Shown here: positions 54,561 through 63,997 of the stretch, one piece after another
How positions within the stretch are numbered: the stretch's first letter is position 1
Layout of the letters: each line of letters opens with the position of its first letter
Source: Flaviflexus massiliensis
Lineage (GTDB): Bacteria; Actinomycetota; Actinomycetes; Actinomycetales; Actinomycetaceae
Assembly (NCBI RefSeq): GCF_001375495.1
Contig: NZ_LN831058.1
Coordinates: 1,074,768 to 1,138,767, forward strand
Reading direction: 5' to 3'
Length of the DNA: 64,000 nt
Notes under the pieces: model-generated
What the model was told of the DNA's origin: nothing
Database searches by the model: none
The model's input: the letters and a program-made list of their open reading frames with translations, nothing else
Position numbers and translations under genes: made by a program

Positions 54561-54592
54561 AGCTACCGGCACCGACCGGTAGCTTTTTATTT
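54561..54592 (+). terminator. Intrinsic terminator after the small membrane protein
   Basis: AGCTACCGG/CCGGTAGCT with loop CACCGA followed by TTTTTATTT. The 270 bases up to the SulP gene hold no further supported gene; a weak TTGTGA/TAAAAC pair near 54820-54849 may be the SulP promoter. Confidence 0.88.
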
Positions 54593-54860
54593 ACCCGGGT
54601 TTTGGTGGGGGCTTGCTCGGGGCCTGGTGGTGCTCGCTCGATGGGGACGTAGTGAGCCTGTGCGGAACGGGTGATTTGTTACCTCCCGATTCGAAAAAGG
54701 AAGGTTTAAGGAATATTCTTTGCGGAATTGTGAGGTTACTTGATTTCCGGTTTTCGCATGTTGCAGTTGATAAAGTAGAGATGGCTCACCGTGTTGGTTT
54801 GGCCGAAGTTGTTTCGTTGTGAATGCGTGAAAGGCTTCTGTAAAACTGCGTCGTCATCTC

Positions 54861-56477
54861 GTGTCATTGCTTCCCATTCGCCAAGATTTTACTGTTTTCC
54901 GTCACCACTGGAAGGGTGACATTGCCGCCGGTATCACAGTCGGCATTGTTGCCCTCCCGCTTGCGCTTGCCTTCGGTGTGTCATCCGGAGTGGGCGCCGC
55001 CGCTGGTCTCGTCACCGCCATCATTGCCGGGATCGTTGCCAGCGTTTTCGGTGGCTCCAACCTTCAGGTGTCCGGACCGACCGGGGCCATGGTTGTCATC
55101 ATTGCCCCGCTCGTGCTTGAGCACGGTGCCGCGGCCGTGCCGCTCTTGTCGGTGCTGGCAGGAGTCATTGTCGTGCTCGCCGGGATAGCTGGGATGGGGA
55201 AAGCCATCTCTCTCATTCCCTGGCCCGTGATCGAAGGATTCACCCTGGGGATCGCGACCATCATTGCCCTCCAGCAGGTGCCCAACCTTCTCGGAGTTGA
55301 TGCTCCCGCCGGATCGAATACCCTGCAGGTCGCGATCGAAACGATCGGGATCGCCTCCTGGCCGGAGGCCCTCACGACGCTGGGCCTTGCTGCCGGAACC
55401 ATCCTCGTGATCCTGCTAGTAACGCGTTTCTTTCCGACCTGGCCTGCCTCCCTCATCGGAGTCGTTCTCGGCAGCCTCATAGTCTTTGCGTTCTCCTTGG
55501 ATGTCCCACTCATTGGGGCACTTCCTGATGGTTTACCGATGCCGTCGATGCCGGCCATGAACCTCGACCTCATCACCGCTCTCGTTCCCGGCGCGTTCGC
55601 CGTCGCGCTCCTGGCGGGAATTGAGTCGCTCCTGTCGGCACGGGTCGCTGCGGGGCTCGTCAAGGGGGAGGGCTACCACCCCGACCGTGAACTCGTTGGG
55701 CAGGGCCTTGCCTCGGTTGCGTCAGGAATGTTTGGTGGCATGCCGGCCACGGGCGCGATGGCGCGAACGGCCGTCAACATCCGTGCGGGCGGGCGCACCC
55801 GCCTCTCGGTTATCACCCATGCCCTCTTCCTCCTCGCGGTTGTCTATCTCGCCTCCGGGATTGTTTCCCGGATTCCGCTTGCCAGTCTGGCGGGCGTTCT
55901 GGTCGTTACTGCATTCAACATGGTCTCCCGCTCGACTGCACGCACGATGCTGCAGTCAACCAGATCGGATGCTCTCGTGTTCTGTACGACCGCGGTGACC
56001 ACGATCGTGCTGGATTTGATCTGGGCGATCGGTGTGGGCGTGGCCGTCATGTGCATCCTCGTCCTGCGCCACCTCGCCAAGCAGTCGGGTGTGCGCCGCG
56101 AGGATCACGGAGATGAAGATCGGAGGATCGCGATCTTCCGTATCGACGGGGCCATGTTCTTCGGTGTTTCCGATCGCCTCGAAGCAGAAATTCCGACCCT
56201 CGACGATGTTGATGTCGTCATCCTGCGACTATCGCGCGTGGGGGTCATGGATGTGACAGGTGCGAAGGCCCTCGCCGATATCGTCACTCGCCTGCGCGAA
56301 GCTGGAAACGTCGTCTATCTCAAGGGCCTGGACCCGAGCCTGCTGGACCTTGCCGACAGAGTCGGTGTTATCGATGCCCTGGGAGGGGCTGAACATCTCT
56401 TCGACTCACTCGATGAAGCACTCGAGCGCGCAAGGAATCTTGTGGCTTTGAAGGAACGCAAGGGACTCACCAGGTAG
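54861..56477 (+). CDS. SulP (SLC26) family anion transporter with STAS domain
   Basis: A 538-residue transporter. The N-terminal segment HHWKGDIAAGITVGIVALPLALAFG is the family signature. About twelve membrane helices follow, with QVSGPTGAMVVIIAPLV and GGMPATGAMARTAVNIRAGG. The C-terminal STAS domain runs from about 415 to 530 with MDVTGAKALADIV. Substrates of the family include sulfate, bicarbonate and other anions. GTG 54861 is the most likely start but has no clear ribosome site; it may be expressed from a very short leader. Confidence 0.9.
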   Translation: MSLLPIRQDFTVFRHHWKGDIAAGITVGIVALPLALAFGVSSGVGAAAGLVTAIIAGIVASVFGGSNLQVSGPTGAMVVIIAPLVLEHGAAAVPLLSVLAGVIVVLAGIAGMGKAISLIPWPVIEGFTLGIATIIALQQVPNLLGVDAPAGSNTLQVAIETIGIASWPEALTTLGLAAGTILVILLVTRFFPTWPASLIGVVLGSLIVFAFSLDVPLIGALPDGLPMPSMPAMNLDLITALVPGAFAVALLAGIESLLSARVAAGLVKGEGYHPDRELVGQGLASVASGMFGGMPATGAMARTAVNIRAGGRTRLSVITHALFLLAVVYLASGIVSRIPLASLAGVLVVTAFNMVSRSTARTMLQSTRSDALVFCTTAVTTIVLDLIWAIGVGVAVMCILVLRHLAKQSGVRREDHGDEDRRIAIFRIDGAMFFGVSDRLEAEIPTLDDVDVVILRLSRVGVMDVTGAKALADIVTRLREAGNVVYLKGLDPSLLDLADRVGVIDALGGAEHLFDSLDEALERARNLVALKERKGLTR

Positions 56478-56605
56478 GTGTCACGGGATCAGGCCCGGGC
56501 AAACCGTGGTGCCAACATCCGTGTGCCGTAGCCGTAGTACTTGTTTTTCGAGCTTTCCCCGAGTGTTGAGGGATGAGTACGCGAGGATAAGGAGTTCATT
56601 GACGT

Positions 56606-56650
56606 GTGGGCCTCCCACTATCAGCCATTCGGCTGGTGCGGGAGGCCCAC
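56606..56650. terminator. Bidirectional terminator between SulP and uracil permease genes
   Basis: An 11-bp outer stem GTGGGCCTCCC/GGGAGGCCCAC carries an inner hairpin CAGCC/GGCTG with loop ATTC. It lies between two converging genes. Confidence 0.8.
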
Positions 56651-56696
56651 TCCTTAATTGTTGCCCGACGGTTGATGACCGCAGGACTATGGGTTG

Positions 56697-58082
56697 TTAG
56701 TTCTTTGGTTGTTCGTCTGAGCGGGGCTCGCGATGGAGGGCACCGGGATCGAGCTCCGCGCCACCGGGCACGGAGGCGGGGGAGGGGGACTCGAGAGAGG
56801 TGCCGCGCTTGCGGGCGATGAAGCGCATGGCGTGGTAGATCCCGATTGCTGCGAAGGAGCCGAGGGCGATGCCTTCGAATACCATGTCGCCCCAGTGCCA
56901 GGTGTAGTTTGCGATGGCGAGCACCATGGCAACGGCGGCGGTGTTGAGGTTGACCGGGTCGGAGAAATCAACGCGGTTCTGGACCCAGATCCGAACCCCG
57001 AGCATGCCAATCATTCCGTACAGCACCGTGGCCGCACCGCCGAGAACGCCCGGCGGGATCGTGGCGACGAGCTCACCGAACTTGGGGAACATGGATAGGC
57101 CGAGAGCGACGAATGCGGCGATGACGTAGGCGGCTGTCGAATAGACGCGGGTTGCCGCCATGACTCCAATGTTCTCCGCGTAGGTGGTTGTACCCGAACC
57201 ACCGCCAGAGCCGGCGAGTGCGGTCGACAGACCGTCCGCGAAGAGTGCCCGGCCGGTGATGTCGTCCAGGTCTTTACCCGTCATGGCCGACACGGACTTT
57301 ACGTGGTCCACGTTCTCAGCAACAAGGACGAGAACGACAGGGATGAAGAGCCCCATGAGGGAGATATCGAAAGAGGGGGCACGGAACTCGGGAACACCAA
57401 CCCAGGCTTCACTCGCAATCCGATCGAAGTTCACCTCACCCTGCGCAACGGCGGCGATGTAGCCGGCGATGACACCGATGAGTATGGAGAGCCGGCCGAT
57501 GATTCCCTTGAAGAAAACGGTGACGAACAGGATTGCTGCGATCGTGATGATCGCGGTGAGCGGTGCCTGAACCACGTTGTTCCATGCCGCGGGTGCCAGG
57601 TTGAAACCAATGAGAGCAACGATGGCTCCGGTAACAACCGGCGGCATGAGCTTGTCGATCCAGTGCGCTCCTGCGAAGTGAACGATGATGCCGATGAGAG
57701 CCAGCGACAGGCCGGTCGCAATGACACCGCCCTGGGCGAGCGAAGCCAGCTCCTCGTCGAGCGGCTGGCCACCGTTTGCCACGTATCCTGTCACGGCCCC
57801 AAGCGGTGCGAGCAGCGCGAAGGATGATCCCAGGTAGCTGGGCAGCCGTCCCGCGGTGATGAGGAGGAACAGGATGGTGCCGATCCCGGTGAAGAAAAGG
57901 GTCGTGGCCGGATCGAAACCGGTCAGCAGAGGAACGAGGAACGTTGCGCCAAACATGGCAACGACGTGCTGAGCTCCAATACCTATGGTTTGGGGCCAGG
58001 CGAGCCGTTCGTTCGGTTGAACAACCTCCCCTGATGCAATCGTTTTTCCATCACCGTGAAGTTGCCACCGAAACAAAGACAT
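56697..58082 (-). CDS. Uracil permease, NCS2 family (UraA/PyrP type)
   Basis: A 461-residue transporter with about fourteen hydrophobic segments. Family blocks are IGIGAQHVVAMFGATFLVPLL, GGSGTTTYAENIGVMAATRVYS (nucleobase-binding region of UraA-type members) and GVLGGAATVLYGMIG. It imports uracil by proton symport in characterised relatives. The C-terminal tail of about 35 residues is hydrophilic and Pro/Ser/Glu-rich. AGGAGG precedes ATG 58082. It is divergent from the S10 operon. Confidence 0.9.
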   Translation of the reverse strand: MSLFRWQLHGDGKTIASGEVVQPNERLAWPQTIGIGAQHVVAMFGATFLVPLLTGFDPATTLFFTGIGTILFLLITAGRLPSYLGSSFALLAPLGAVTGYVANGGQPLDEELASLAQGGVIATGLSLALIGIIVHFAGAHWIDKLMPPVVTGAIVALIGFNLAPAAWNNVVQAPLTAIITIAAILFVTVFFKGIIGRLSILIGVIAGYIAAVAQGEVNFDRIASEAWVGVPEFRAPSFDISLMGLFIPVVLVLVAENVDHVKSVSAMTGKDLDDITGRALFADGLSTALAGSGGGSGTTTYAENIGVMAATRVYSTAAYVIAAFVALGLSMFPKFGELVATIPPGVLGGAATVLYGMIGMLGVRIWVQNRVDFSDPVNLNTAAVAMVLAIANYTWHWGDMVFEGIALGSFAAIGIYHAMRFIARKRGTSLESPSPASVPGGAELDPGALHREPRSDEQPKN

Positions 58083-58666
58083 GAGGGCCTCCTAGCCGTA
58101 AATCCTAGGAAAGTGTAATGGCAAGACCGGCAGATCCAGCCTTCCGTCCATGTGACCTTCGCCAGAACCCGCCTCACGTCGGATACTCGCGGTCTCGCGG
58201 AGTTAAGGGGAATGGGAGAGGAAGGCGAGAGGTAAGGAGAGAAGGGAGGGGAAGGGGAGGGACGTCGCCGTGAACAACATTGTTGGGAGCGCGCTATAAA
58301 TACATACCAAGACCGGAAACAGAGCGCAGCGTGGTAGATATAACGAGAGTCACGATGTCAGCTCTTTCGGATGATTTTTGAACCCGTTAGAATGGATGAG
58401 TCGCTTTCGGCTGGAGAGAGTCAGTCCCGGTGTTAACCAGGACGCAGTTTCTTCAGATGTTTGCACGTCCGGGGGCTTTTCTGCCAGACTAGGACGGTTG
58501 CTCGAGAGAGCGTGAAAGACGTTTGTCAGTCCACACGGGCTGGCAGGTAAAAAGAAAATGGTTCACTTAACCAACATAGGGCTGATTGTCGCGGGTCTTC
58601 CGCGGTGAGACACTCCCGGATGCGGGTACAGGTGAACACTGCGGTTAAAGAGAGGTAGACGACGCC
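58083..58666. other. Long leader region upstream of the S10 operon
   Basis: 584 non-coding bases. They must contain the uracil permease promoter and the S10 promoter. TAGAAT at 58388-58393 is the best -10, giving a leader of about 265 nt, long enough for L4-type control, although no known leader fold is recognised. TATAAA at 58294-58299 is a second candidate -10. A purine tract occupies 58205-58262. Confidence 0.5.
58205..58262 (+). repeat. 58-nt polypurine tract
   Basis: Nearly pure A/G on the + strand with only two pyrimidines (58225 and 58233), made of irregular GGGAGGGGAAGG-type units. It lies about 120 bases to the left of the presumed S10 promoter. Confidence 0.8.
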
Positions 58667-58975
58667 ATGGCGGGACAGAAAATCCGCATCCGGCTCAAGT
58701 CATATGACCATGAGGTCATTGATAGCGCGGCGAAGAAGCTCGTCGACGAAGTGACTCGTACCGGTGCTCAGGTAGTTGGCCCGGTGCCGCTGCCGACCGA
58801 GAAGAACGTTTACTGTGTTATTCGTTCTCCCCACAAGTACAAGGACAGCCGCGAGCACTTTGAGAAGCGTACGCACAAGCGGCTGATCGACATTATCGAT
58901 CCCACACCGAAGACCATCGATTCGCTCCAGCAGATCGACTTCTCCGGTGACGTTAGCGTCGAAATCAAGCTCTGA
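58667..58975 (+). CDS. rpsJ: 30S ribosomal protein S10
   Basis: First gene of the S10 operon; S10 is also the NusE antitermination partner. The 102-residue protein has [34 protein letters not shown] and the C-terminal [14 protein letters not shown] 58667 is preceded by AGAGAGG. rplC follows after 8 nt. A leader of several hundred bases precedes it. Confidence 0.97.
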   Translation: MAGQKIRIRLKSYDHEVIDSAAKKLVDEVTRTGAQVVGPVPLPTEKNVYCVIRSPHKYKDSREHFEKRTHKRLIDIIDPTPKTIDSLQQIDFSGDVSVEIKL

Positions 58976-58983
58976 GGTTCATC

Positions 58984-59649
58984 ATGTCCAACAAAACTGA
59001 AGCGGTTGCCGCAGCGCCCAAGGCGCTCCTCGGCACCAAGCTCGGCATGACTCAGGTCTGGGACGAGGCAGGTCGCCTGATCCCGGTCACGGTCGTGCGA
59101 GTCGGCACCAACGTTGTTACACAGGTGCGCACCCCCGAAGTTGACGGTTACTCCGCTATCCAGCTCGCCGTAGGCGACAAGAAGCCGAAGAACGTCACAC
59201 AGCCTATGCAGGGCCACTTTGCCGCTGCAGGCACCACCCCTAAGCGCCACCTGGCCGAGATTCGTACCGCGGCAGCAGCCGAGTTCGAAAAGGGCCAGGA
59301 GCTCACCGCCGAGGTGTTCGAAGCCGGTGACGTCGTTGACGTTGTTGGCACCACCAAGGGCAAGGGCACCGCTGGTGTCATGAAGCGCCACGGCTTTGCC
59401 GGTGTCGGCGCTTCCCACGGTTCACACCGTAACCACCGCAAGCCCGGATCGATCGGTGGGGCCTCGACCCCGTCCCGAGTGTTCCGTGGACTGCGTATGG
59501 CCGGCCGCATGGGCAATGCCCGTCGCACCGTCCAGAACCTCACCATCCAATCGGTTGATATCGAGAACGGCCTGCTCCTCGTAGCTGGCGCCGTTCCCGG
59601 CAACAAGGGTGGTCTCGTTGTTGTCCGCACCGCCACGAAGGGAGCCTAA
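58984..59649 (+). CDS. rplC: 50S ribosomal protein L3
   Basis: L3 reaches the peptidyl transferase centre and starts 50S assembly. The 221-residue protein has [16 protein letters not shown], the central [19 protein letters not shown] extension and [15 protein letters not shown]. rplD starts 2 nt after its stop. Confidence 0.97.
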   Translation: MSNKTEAVAAAPKALLGTKLGMTQVWDEAGRLIPVTVVRVGTNVVTQVRTPEVDGYSAIQLAVGDKKPKNVTQPMQGHFAAAGTTPKRHLAEIRTAAAAEFEKGQELTAEVFEAGDVVDVVGTTKGKGTAGVMKRHGFAGVGASHGSHRNHRKPGSIGGASTPSRVFRGLRMAGRMGNARRTVQNLTIQSVDIENGLLLVAGAVPGNKGGLVVVRTATKGA

Positions 59650-59651
59650 CA

Positions 59652-60296
59652 ATGGCGAACCTCACCGTCGATATTCTCGACACCGCTGGCGCGAAGTCCG
59701 GTTCCTTCGATCTCCCCGCTGAGATCTTCGATGTGGAACTGAACATCCCCCTGATCCACCAGGTTGTTGTTGCACAGCAGGCTGCTGCACGTCGCGGCAC
59801 CGCTGCAACGAAGACCCGTGCAGCCGTTCGCGGTGGTGGCAAGAAGCCGTTCAAGCAGAAGGGCACCGGTCGTGCTCGTCAGGGTTCGATCCGCGCTCCG
59901 CAGTTCGCGGGAGGCGGCGTGGTCCATGGACCTCAGCCCCGCTCCTACGAGCAGCGCACCCCGAAGAAGATGAAGGCTGCTGCGCTCCGTTCGGCACTGT
60001 CCGATCGTGCACGCGCCGGCCGCATCCACGTCGTCTCGGCATTCGTCGAAGGTGACACCCCGTCCACCAAGGCAGCACGCGGCCTCCTCGAGACCGCTAT
60101 CGCGGACCGCAAGGCACTCGTTGTCGTGTCTCGTGGCGACCTGGTTAGCACCAAGTCTGTCCGCAACCTTGCTGAGGCACACGTCCTCACCGTGGAACAG
60201 CTCAACACCTATGACGTCATGGTCAACGACGATGTCGTCTTCACCGAGTCCGCAATCACCTCGTTTGTTGGTGGCGGCCAGGAGGAGGAGAAGTGA
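59652..60296 (+). CDS. rplD: 50S ribosomal protein L4
   Basis: L4 lines the exit tunnel and represses the S10 operon in some bacteria. The 214-residue protein has the tunnel loop [21 protein letters not shown] with no resistance-type change evident, and [14 protein letters not shown] near the C-terminus. Its stop overlaps the rplW start (GTGA). Confidence 0.96.
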   Translation: MANLTVDILDTAGAKSGSFDLPAEIFDVELNIPLIHQVVVAQQAAARRGTAATKTRAAVRGGGKKPFKQKGTGRARQGSIRAPQFAGGGVVHGPQPRSYEQRTPKKMKAAALRSALSDRARAGRIHVVSAFVEGDTPSTKAARGLLETAIADRKALVVVSRGDLVSTKSVRNLAEAHVLTVEQLNTYDVMVNDDVVFTESAITSFVGGGQEEEK

Positions 60297-60592
60297 ACCT
60301 TCACAGCAAGGATCCGCGCGACATCATCATCCGCCCCATCGTGACCGAGAAGTCTTACCGACTCGAGGACGAAGGCAAGTACGTATTTGAAGTTGCGCCC
60401 AGCTCCAACAAGACCGAAATCAAGATCGCTGTCGAGAAGATCTTCGACGTCAAGGTTGATTCGGTTAACACCATGAACCGCAAGGGCAAGACCCGCCGCA
60501 CGCGTGACGGTATTGGCAAGCGCAAGGACACCAAGCGCGCCATCGTGACCCTGCGTGAAGGTTCCATCGAACTCTACGGGCAGATCGGCTGA
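60293..60592 (+). CDS. rplW: 50S ribosomal protein L23
   Basis: L23 lies at the tunnel exit and docks trigger factor and SRP. The 99-residue protein has [35 protein letters not shown] and [20 protein letters not shown] 60293 overlaps the rplD stop. Confidence 0.96.
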   Translation: MNLHSKDPRDIIIRPIVTEKSYRLEDEGKYVFEVAPSSNKTEIKIAVEKIFDVKVDSVNTMNRKGKTRRTRDGIGKRKDTKRAIVTLREGSIELYGQIG

Positions 60593-60621
60593 GGCCGGCA
60601 GGAAGATTGAGGATTTAACTC

Positions 60622-61458
60622 ATGGGTATCCGCAAGTACAAGCCCACGACACCGGGTCGTCGTGGCTCGTCCGTGGCTGACTTTGTCGAGCTGACCCGCT
60701 CCGAGCCGGAGAAGTCACTCGTCCGTCCGCTGCACAAGACCGGTGGTCGTAACAACAACGGCCGCATCACCACCCGCCACAAGGGTGGTGGCCACAAGCG
60801 CCAGTACCGCGTGATCGACTTCCGTCGTCACGACAAGGACGGCGTACCGGCAACCGTTGCACACATCGAATACGACCCCAACCGCACCGCACGCATTGCC
60901 CTCCTGCACTTCGCAGATGGCGACAAGCGCTATATCGTTGCTCCCGCCCGCGTGAAGCAGGGCGACCGCATCGAGCAGGGTCCCGCCGCGGACATCAAGC
61001 CCGGCAACAACCTGCCGTTGCGCAACATCCCCGTTGGTACCGTCATCCACGCAGTGGAGATGCGTCCCGGTGGTGGAGCAAAGATCGCGCGTTCCGCAGG
61101 CTCGTCGGTCCAGCTCGTCGCCAAGGAAGGCAAGAACGCTCAGCTGCGTATGCCGTCCGGCGAAATCCGCAACGTCGATGCTCGCTGCCGTGCAACGGTG
61201 GGCGAGGTCGGCAACGCCGAGCAGTCCAACATCAACTGGGGCAAGGCCGGCCGCATGCGCTGGAAGGGCGTTCGTCCTTCCGTCCGCGGTGTCGTCATGA
61301 ACCCGGTTGACCACCCGCACGGTGGTGGTGAGGGTAAGACCTCCGGTGGTCGCCACCCCGTCTCCCCCTGGGGACAGAAGGAAGGCCGCACCCGCCGTCC
61401 GAACAAGGCCAGCGACAAGCAGATCGTCCGCCGTCGCAAGTCCGGCAAGAACCGATAG
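60622..61458 (+). CDS. rplB: 50S ribosomal protein L2
   Basis: L2 helps shape the peptidyl transferase region and subunit joining. The 278-residue protein has [40 protein letters not shown] and the conserved [20 protein letters not shown] loop with its essential His. It lies 29 nt after rplW and 15 nt before rpsS. Confidence 0.97.
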   Translation: MGIRKYKPTTPGRRGSSVADFVELTRSEPEKSLVRPLHKTGGRNNNGRITTRHKGGGHKRQYRVIDFRRHDKDGVPATVAHIEYDPNRTARIALLHFADGDKRYIVAPARVKQGDRIEQGPAADIKPGNNLPLRNIPVGTVIHAVEMRPGGGAKIARSAGSSVQLVAKEGKNAQLRMPSGEIRNVDARCRATVGEVGNAEQSNINWGKAGRMRWKGVRPSVRGVVMNPVDHPHGGGEGKTSGGRHPVSPWGQKEGRTRRPNKASDKQIVRRRKSGKNR

Positions 61459-61473
61459 GAGAGGGCGAACGAT

Positions 61474-61755
61474 ATGCCACGCAGTTTGAAGAAGGGCCCC
61501 TTCGTCGACGAGCACCTTCAGAGGAAGGTCGATGCTCAGAACGAAAAGGGCAGCAAGAACGTCATCAAGACGTGGTCCCGCCGTTCGGTCATTACACCGG
61601 ACTTCCTGGGACACACGTTCGCAGTCCACGACGGCCGCAAGCATGTTCCGGTGTTCGTCACCGAATCCATGGTTGGTCACAAGCTCGGAGAGTTTGCTCC
61701 GACCAAGACCTTCAAGGGTCACGAGAAGGACGACCGCAAGGGACGCCGCCGCTAA
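61474..61755 (+). CDS. rpsS: 30S ribosomal protein S19
   Basis: S19 contacts S13 in the 30S head. The 93-residue protein starts [18 protein letters not shown] and has [34 protein letters not shown] 61474 follows AGGAGAGGG. rplV follows after 31 nt. Confidence 0.97.
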   Translation: MPRSLKKGPFVDEHLQRKVDAQNEKGSKNVIKTWSRRSVITPDFLGHTFAVHDGRKHVPVFVTESMVGHKLGEFAPTKTFKGHEKDDRKGRRR

Positions 61756-61786
61756 GGCGCGCCGCGACTAAGAAAGTTAGGAACAC

Positions 61787-62161
61787 ATGGAAGCCAAGGC
61801 ACAGGCGAGATACATTCGTATTACGCCCATGAAGGCACGCCGTGTCGTGGACCACGTCCGCGGAATGCGTGCTGTCGAGGCCGTCGACGTGCTGCGATAC
61901 GCGCCCCAGGCCGCTGCGGAACCTGTCCGTAAGCTCCTGGAGTCGGCTATGGCGAATGCTCGCCAGGCAGCAGATCAGGCTGGGGAGCGTTTCGACATCG
62001 ATTCGCTTCACATCGTCGAAAGCTACGTCAACGAGGGCCCGACAATGAAGAGGATCCAGCCCCGTGCGCAGGGTAGGGCAAACCAGATCCTGAAGCGCAC
62101 GAGCCACATCACGATCATTGTCGGCGACGAAGTCGCCCAGAAGAAGGGGAGGACCCGCTAG
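61787..62161 (+). CDS. rplV: 50S ribosomal protein L22
   Basis: L22 lines the exit tunnel. The 124-residue protein has [20 protein letters not shown] and the tunnel hairpin region with [21 protein letters not shown]. It overlaps rpsC by one base (TAGTG), so the two are coupled. Confidence 0.96.
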   Translation: MEAKAQARYIRITPMKARRVVDHVRGMRAVEAVDVLRYAPQAAAEPVRKLLESAMANARQAADQAGERFDIDSLHIVESYVNEGPTMKRIQPRAQGRANQILKRTSHITIIVGDEVAQKKGRTR

Positions 62162-62985
62162 TGGGACAAAAGGTCAACCCGACCGGGTTCCGACTCGGCA
62201 TTACCACCGAACACCGTTCGCGCTGGTTCGCTGATTCGACCGTTAAGGGACAGCGTTACCAGGATTTCGTCGCCGAAGACATTGCCATCCGTAACATGAT
62301 GGAAGAGGGACTTGAGCGCGCGGGTATTTCTCGCGTGAACATCTCCCGCAAGTCTGGCCGCGTCGAGGTCGATATTCACACTGCTCGCCCCGGCATCGTC
62401 ATCGGTCGCCGTGGCGCCGAGGCTGATCGCCTCAAGCAGCAGCTTGAGAAGCTGACCGGCCGTGCCGTGCAGCTCAACATTCTTGAGGTCAAGAACCCCG
62501 AAGCTGACGCACAGCTCGTCGCGCAGGGTATCGCGGAGCAGCTCGCATCGCGTGTCTCCTTCCGACGTGCCATGCGCAAGGGCGTTCAGTCCGCTCTCCG
62601 TTCCGGCGCCAAGGGCATCCGTGTCCAGGTCTCGGGTCGTCTGGGTGGCGCTGAAATGTCGCGCTCGGAGTTCTACCGCGAAGGCCGCGTGCCCCTGCAC
62701 ACCCTCCGCGCCAACATCGACTTTGGCTTCCACGAAGCCAAGACCACCTTCGGTCGTATCGGTGTCAAGGTGTGGATCTACAAGGGCGACATCACCGAAG
62801 CCGAATACCAGCGCCAGCTCAACGAAGCTCCGCGCGGTCGTGGCCGCGGTGGCGAACGCCGCGGAGGCGCACGTCGCCCCCGTCCAAGCAAGCCGCACGC
62901 GGAGGCGCACGTCGCCCCCGTCCAAGCAAGCCGCAGGCCGAGCAGGCCGCATCTACCAGCGAATCGGAGGCATAGACAATGCTGA
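62161..62985 (+). CDS. rpsC: 30S ribosomal protein S3 with altered C-terminal tail
   Basis: S3 binds the 30S head and helps unwind mRNA. Residues 1-215 are standard: [19 protein letters not shown], the KH motif [36 protein letters not shown] and [11 protein letters not shown]. After residue 233 a 38-bp tandem duplication (62860-62935) shifts the frame. The tail now reads [20 protein letters not shown] to the stop at 62985 instead of [16 protein letters not shown] ending at 62975. The new tail is basic, 10 nt longer, and overlaps rplP by 7 nt. The core is intact, so S3 is probably functional. Confidence 0.93.
   Translation: MGQKVNPTGFRLGITTEHRSRWFADSTVKGQRYQDFVAEDIAIRNMMEEGLERAGISRVNISRKSGRVEVDIHTARPGIVIGRRGAEADRLKQQLEKLTGRAVQLNILEVKNPEADAQLVAQGIAEQLASRVSFRRAMRKGVQSALRSGAKGIRVQVSGRLGGAEMSRSEFYREGRVPLHTLRANIDFGFHEAKTTFGRIGVKVWIYKGDITEAEYQRQLNEAPRGRGRGGERRGGARRPRPSKPHAEAHVAPVQASRRPSRPHLPANRRHRQC
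62860..62935 (+). repeat. 38-bp perfect tandem duplication inside rpsC
   Basis: Two exact copies at 62860-62897 and 62898-62935, each beginning CGCGGAGGCGCACGTCGCC and ending AAGCAAGCCGCA. Because 38 is not a multiple of three, the second copy is read in another frame. Deleting one copy restores a frame ending SESEA at 62975. Confidence 0.95.
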
Positions 62986-63398
62986 TCCCTCGCAGGACTA
63001 AGTACCGCAAGCAGCATCGCCCCACCCGTTCGGGTTACTCCAAGGGTGGTAACACCATCGCGTTTGGTGACTATGCCATTCAGGCTCTCGAGCCGGCATA
63101 CGTCACCAACCGTCAGATCGAGGCAGCTCGTATCGCCATGACCCGTCACGTCAAGCGTGGTGGCAAGGTGTGGATTAACATCTTCCCCGACCGCCCGCTG
63201 ACCAAGAAGCCCGCCGAAGTCCGCATGGGTTCCGGTAAGGGTTCGGTCGAGTTCTGGGTTGCCAACATCAAGCCGGGCCGTATCCTCTTCGAGCTCTCCG
63301 GTGTCGACGAGACACTTGCTCGCGAGGCCATGTCCCGTGCGCAGCACAAGCTGCCCATGAAGACTCGTTTCGTTATGCGTGAAGGCGGTGACAACTGA
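62979..63398 (+). CDS. rplP: 50S ribosomal protein L16
   Basis: L16 positions tRNA near the A site. The 139-residue protein starts [20 protein letters not shown] and has [34 protein letters not shown] (62966-62970) precedes ATG 62979. Its first 7 bases are now overlapped by the altered rpsC tail. It shares a TGATG overlap with rpmC. Confidence 0.96.
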   Translation: MLIPRRTKYRKQHRPTRSGYSKGGNTIAFGDYAIQALEPAYVTNRQIEAARIAMTRHVKRGGKVWINIFPDRPLTKKPAEVRMGSGKGSVEFWVANIKPGRILFELSGVDETLAREAMSRAQHKLPMKTRFVMREGGDN

Positions 63399-63637
63399 TG
63401 GCAGTAGGAACCAAGGGACTGTTCCCTGAAGATCTGGACAAGATGACCGATCAGGAGCTCGAAGAGCGCCTGGCCGAATGCAAGGCTGAACTGTTCAACC
63501 TGCGCTTCTCCGCCGCCACCGGGCAGCTCGAGGATCAGGGCCGACTGAAGGCAGTACGTCGCGACGTCGCCCGCATCTACACCATTGCTCGCGAGCGTGA
63601 GCTCAAGATCCGGACCGCTCCGGCAGAGAAGAATTGA
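63398..63637 (+). CDS. rpmC: 50S ribosomal protein L29
   Basis: A small tunnel-exit protein of 79 residues forming two helices: [34 protein letters not shown], then [21 protein letters not shown] short N-terminal extension ([11 protein letters not shown]) is typical of actinobacteria. It is coupled to rplP by TGATG. Confidence 0.95.
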   Translation: MAVGTKGLFPEDLDKMTDQELEERLAECKAELFNLRFSAATGQLEDQGRLKAVRRDVARIYTIARERELKIRTAPAEKN

Positions 63638-63645
63638 GGACGACA

Positions 63646-63927
63646 GTGACTGACACTCAGAACACCGAGTCGCTTGAGCGCAACTACCGCAAGACCGCAC
63701 GCGGCTATGTCGTGTCCGACAAGATGGACAAGACCGTGGTCGTCGAGGTTGAGGAGCAGGTGAAGCACGCCCTTTACGGCAAGGTCATCCGTCGCTCCAA
63801 GAAGGTTAAGGCGCACGACGAAAACAATGAAGTGCACGTGGGAGACCTCGTTCGCATCATGGAGACCCGCCCGCTGTCTGCTACCAAGCACTACCGCGTG
63901 GTCGAGGTCATCGAGAAGGCCAAGTAG
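63646..63927 (+). CDS. rpsQ: 30S ribosomal protein S17
   Basis: S17 binds 16S rRNA helices 7 and 11. The 93-residue protein has [40 protein letters not shown] and [20 protein letters not shown] 63646 is chosen because GAGG lies 7 nt upstream; a TTG at 63634 would overlap the rpmC stop and is less likely. Confidence 0.95.
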   Translation: MTDTQNTESLERNYRKTARGYVVSDKMDKTVVVEVEEQVKHALYGKVIRRSKKVKAHDENNEVHVGDLVRIMETRPLSATKHYRVVEVIEKAK

Positions 63928-63997
63928 TCTTCTCCCCACCAACCCATCCGTTCGGCCAGGCTCGCAAGAGAACCGGCACGACGACAGGAGATAGTTC

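Noticed and set aside
54613-54822. 69-codon frame before the SulP gene
   Set aside because: No ribosome site, Ser/Val-rich random translation; it lies between a terminator and the next promoter.
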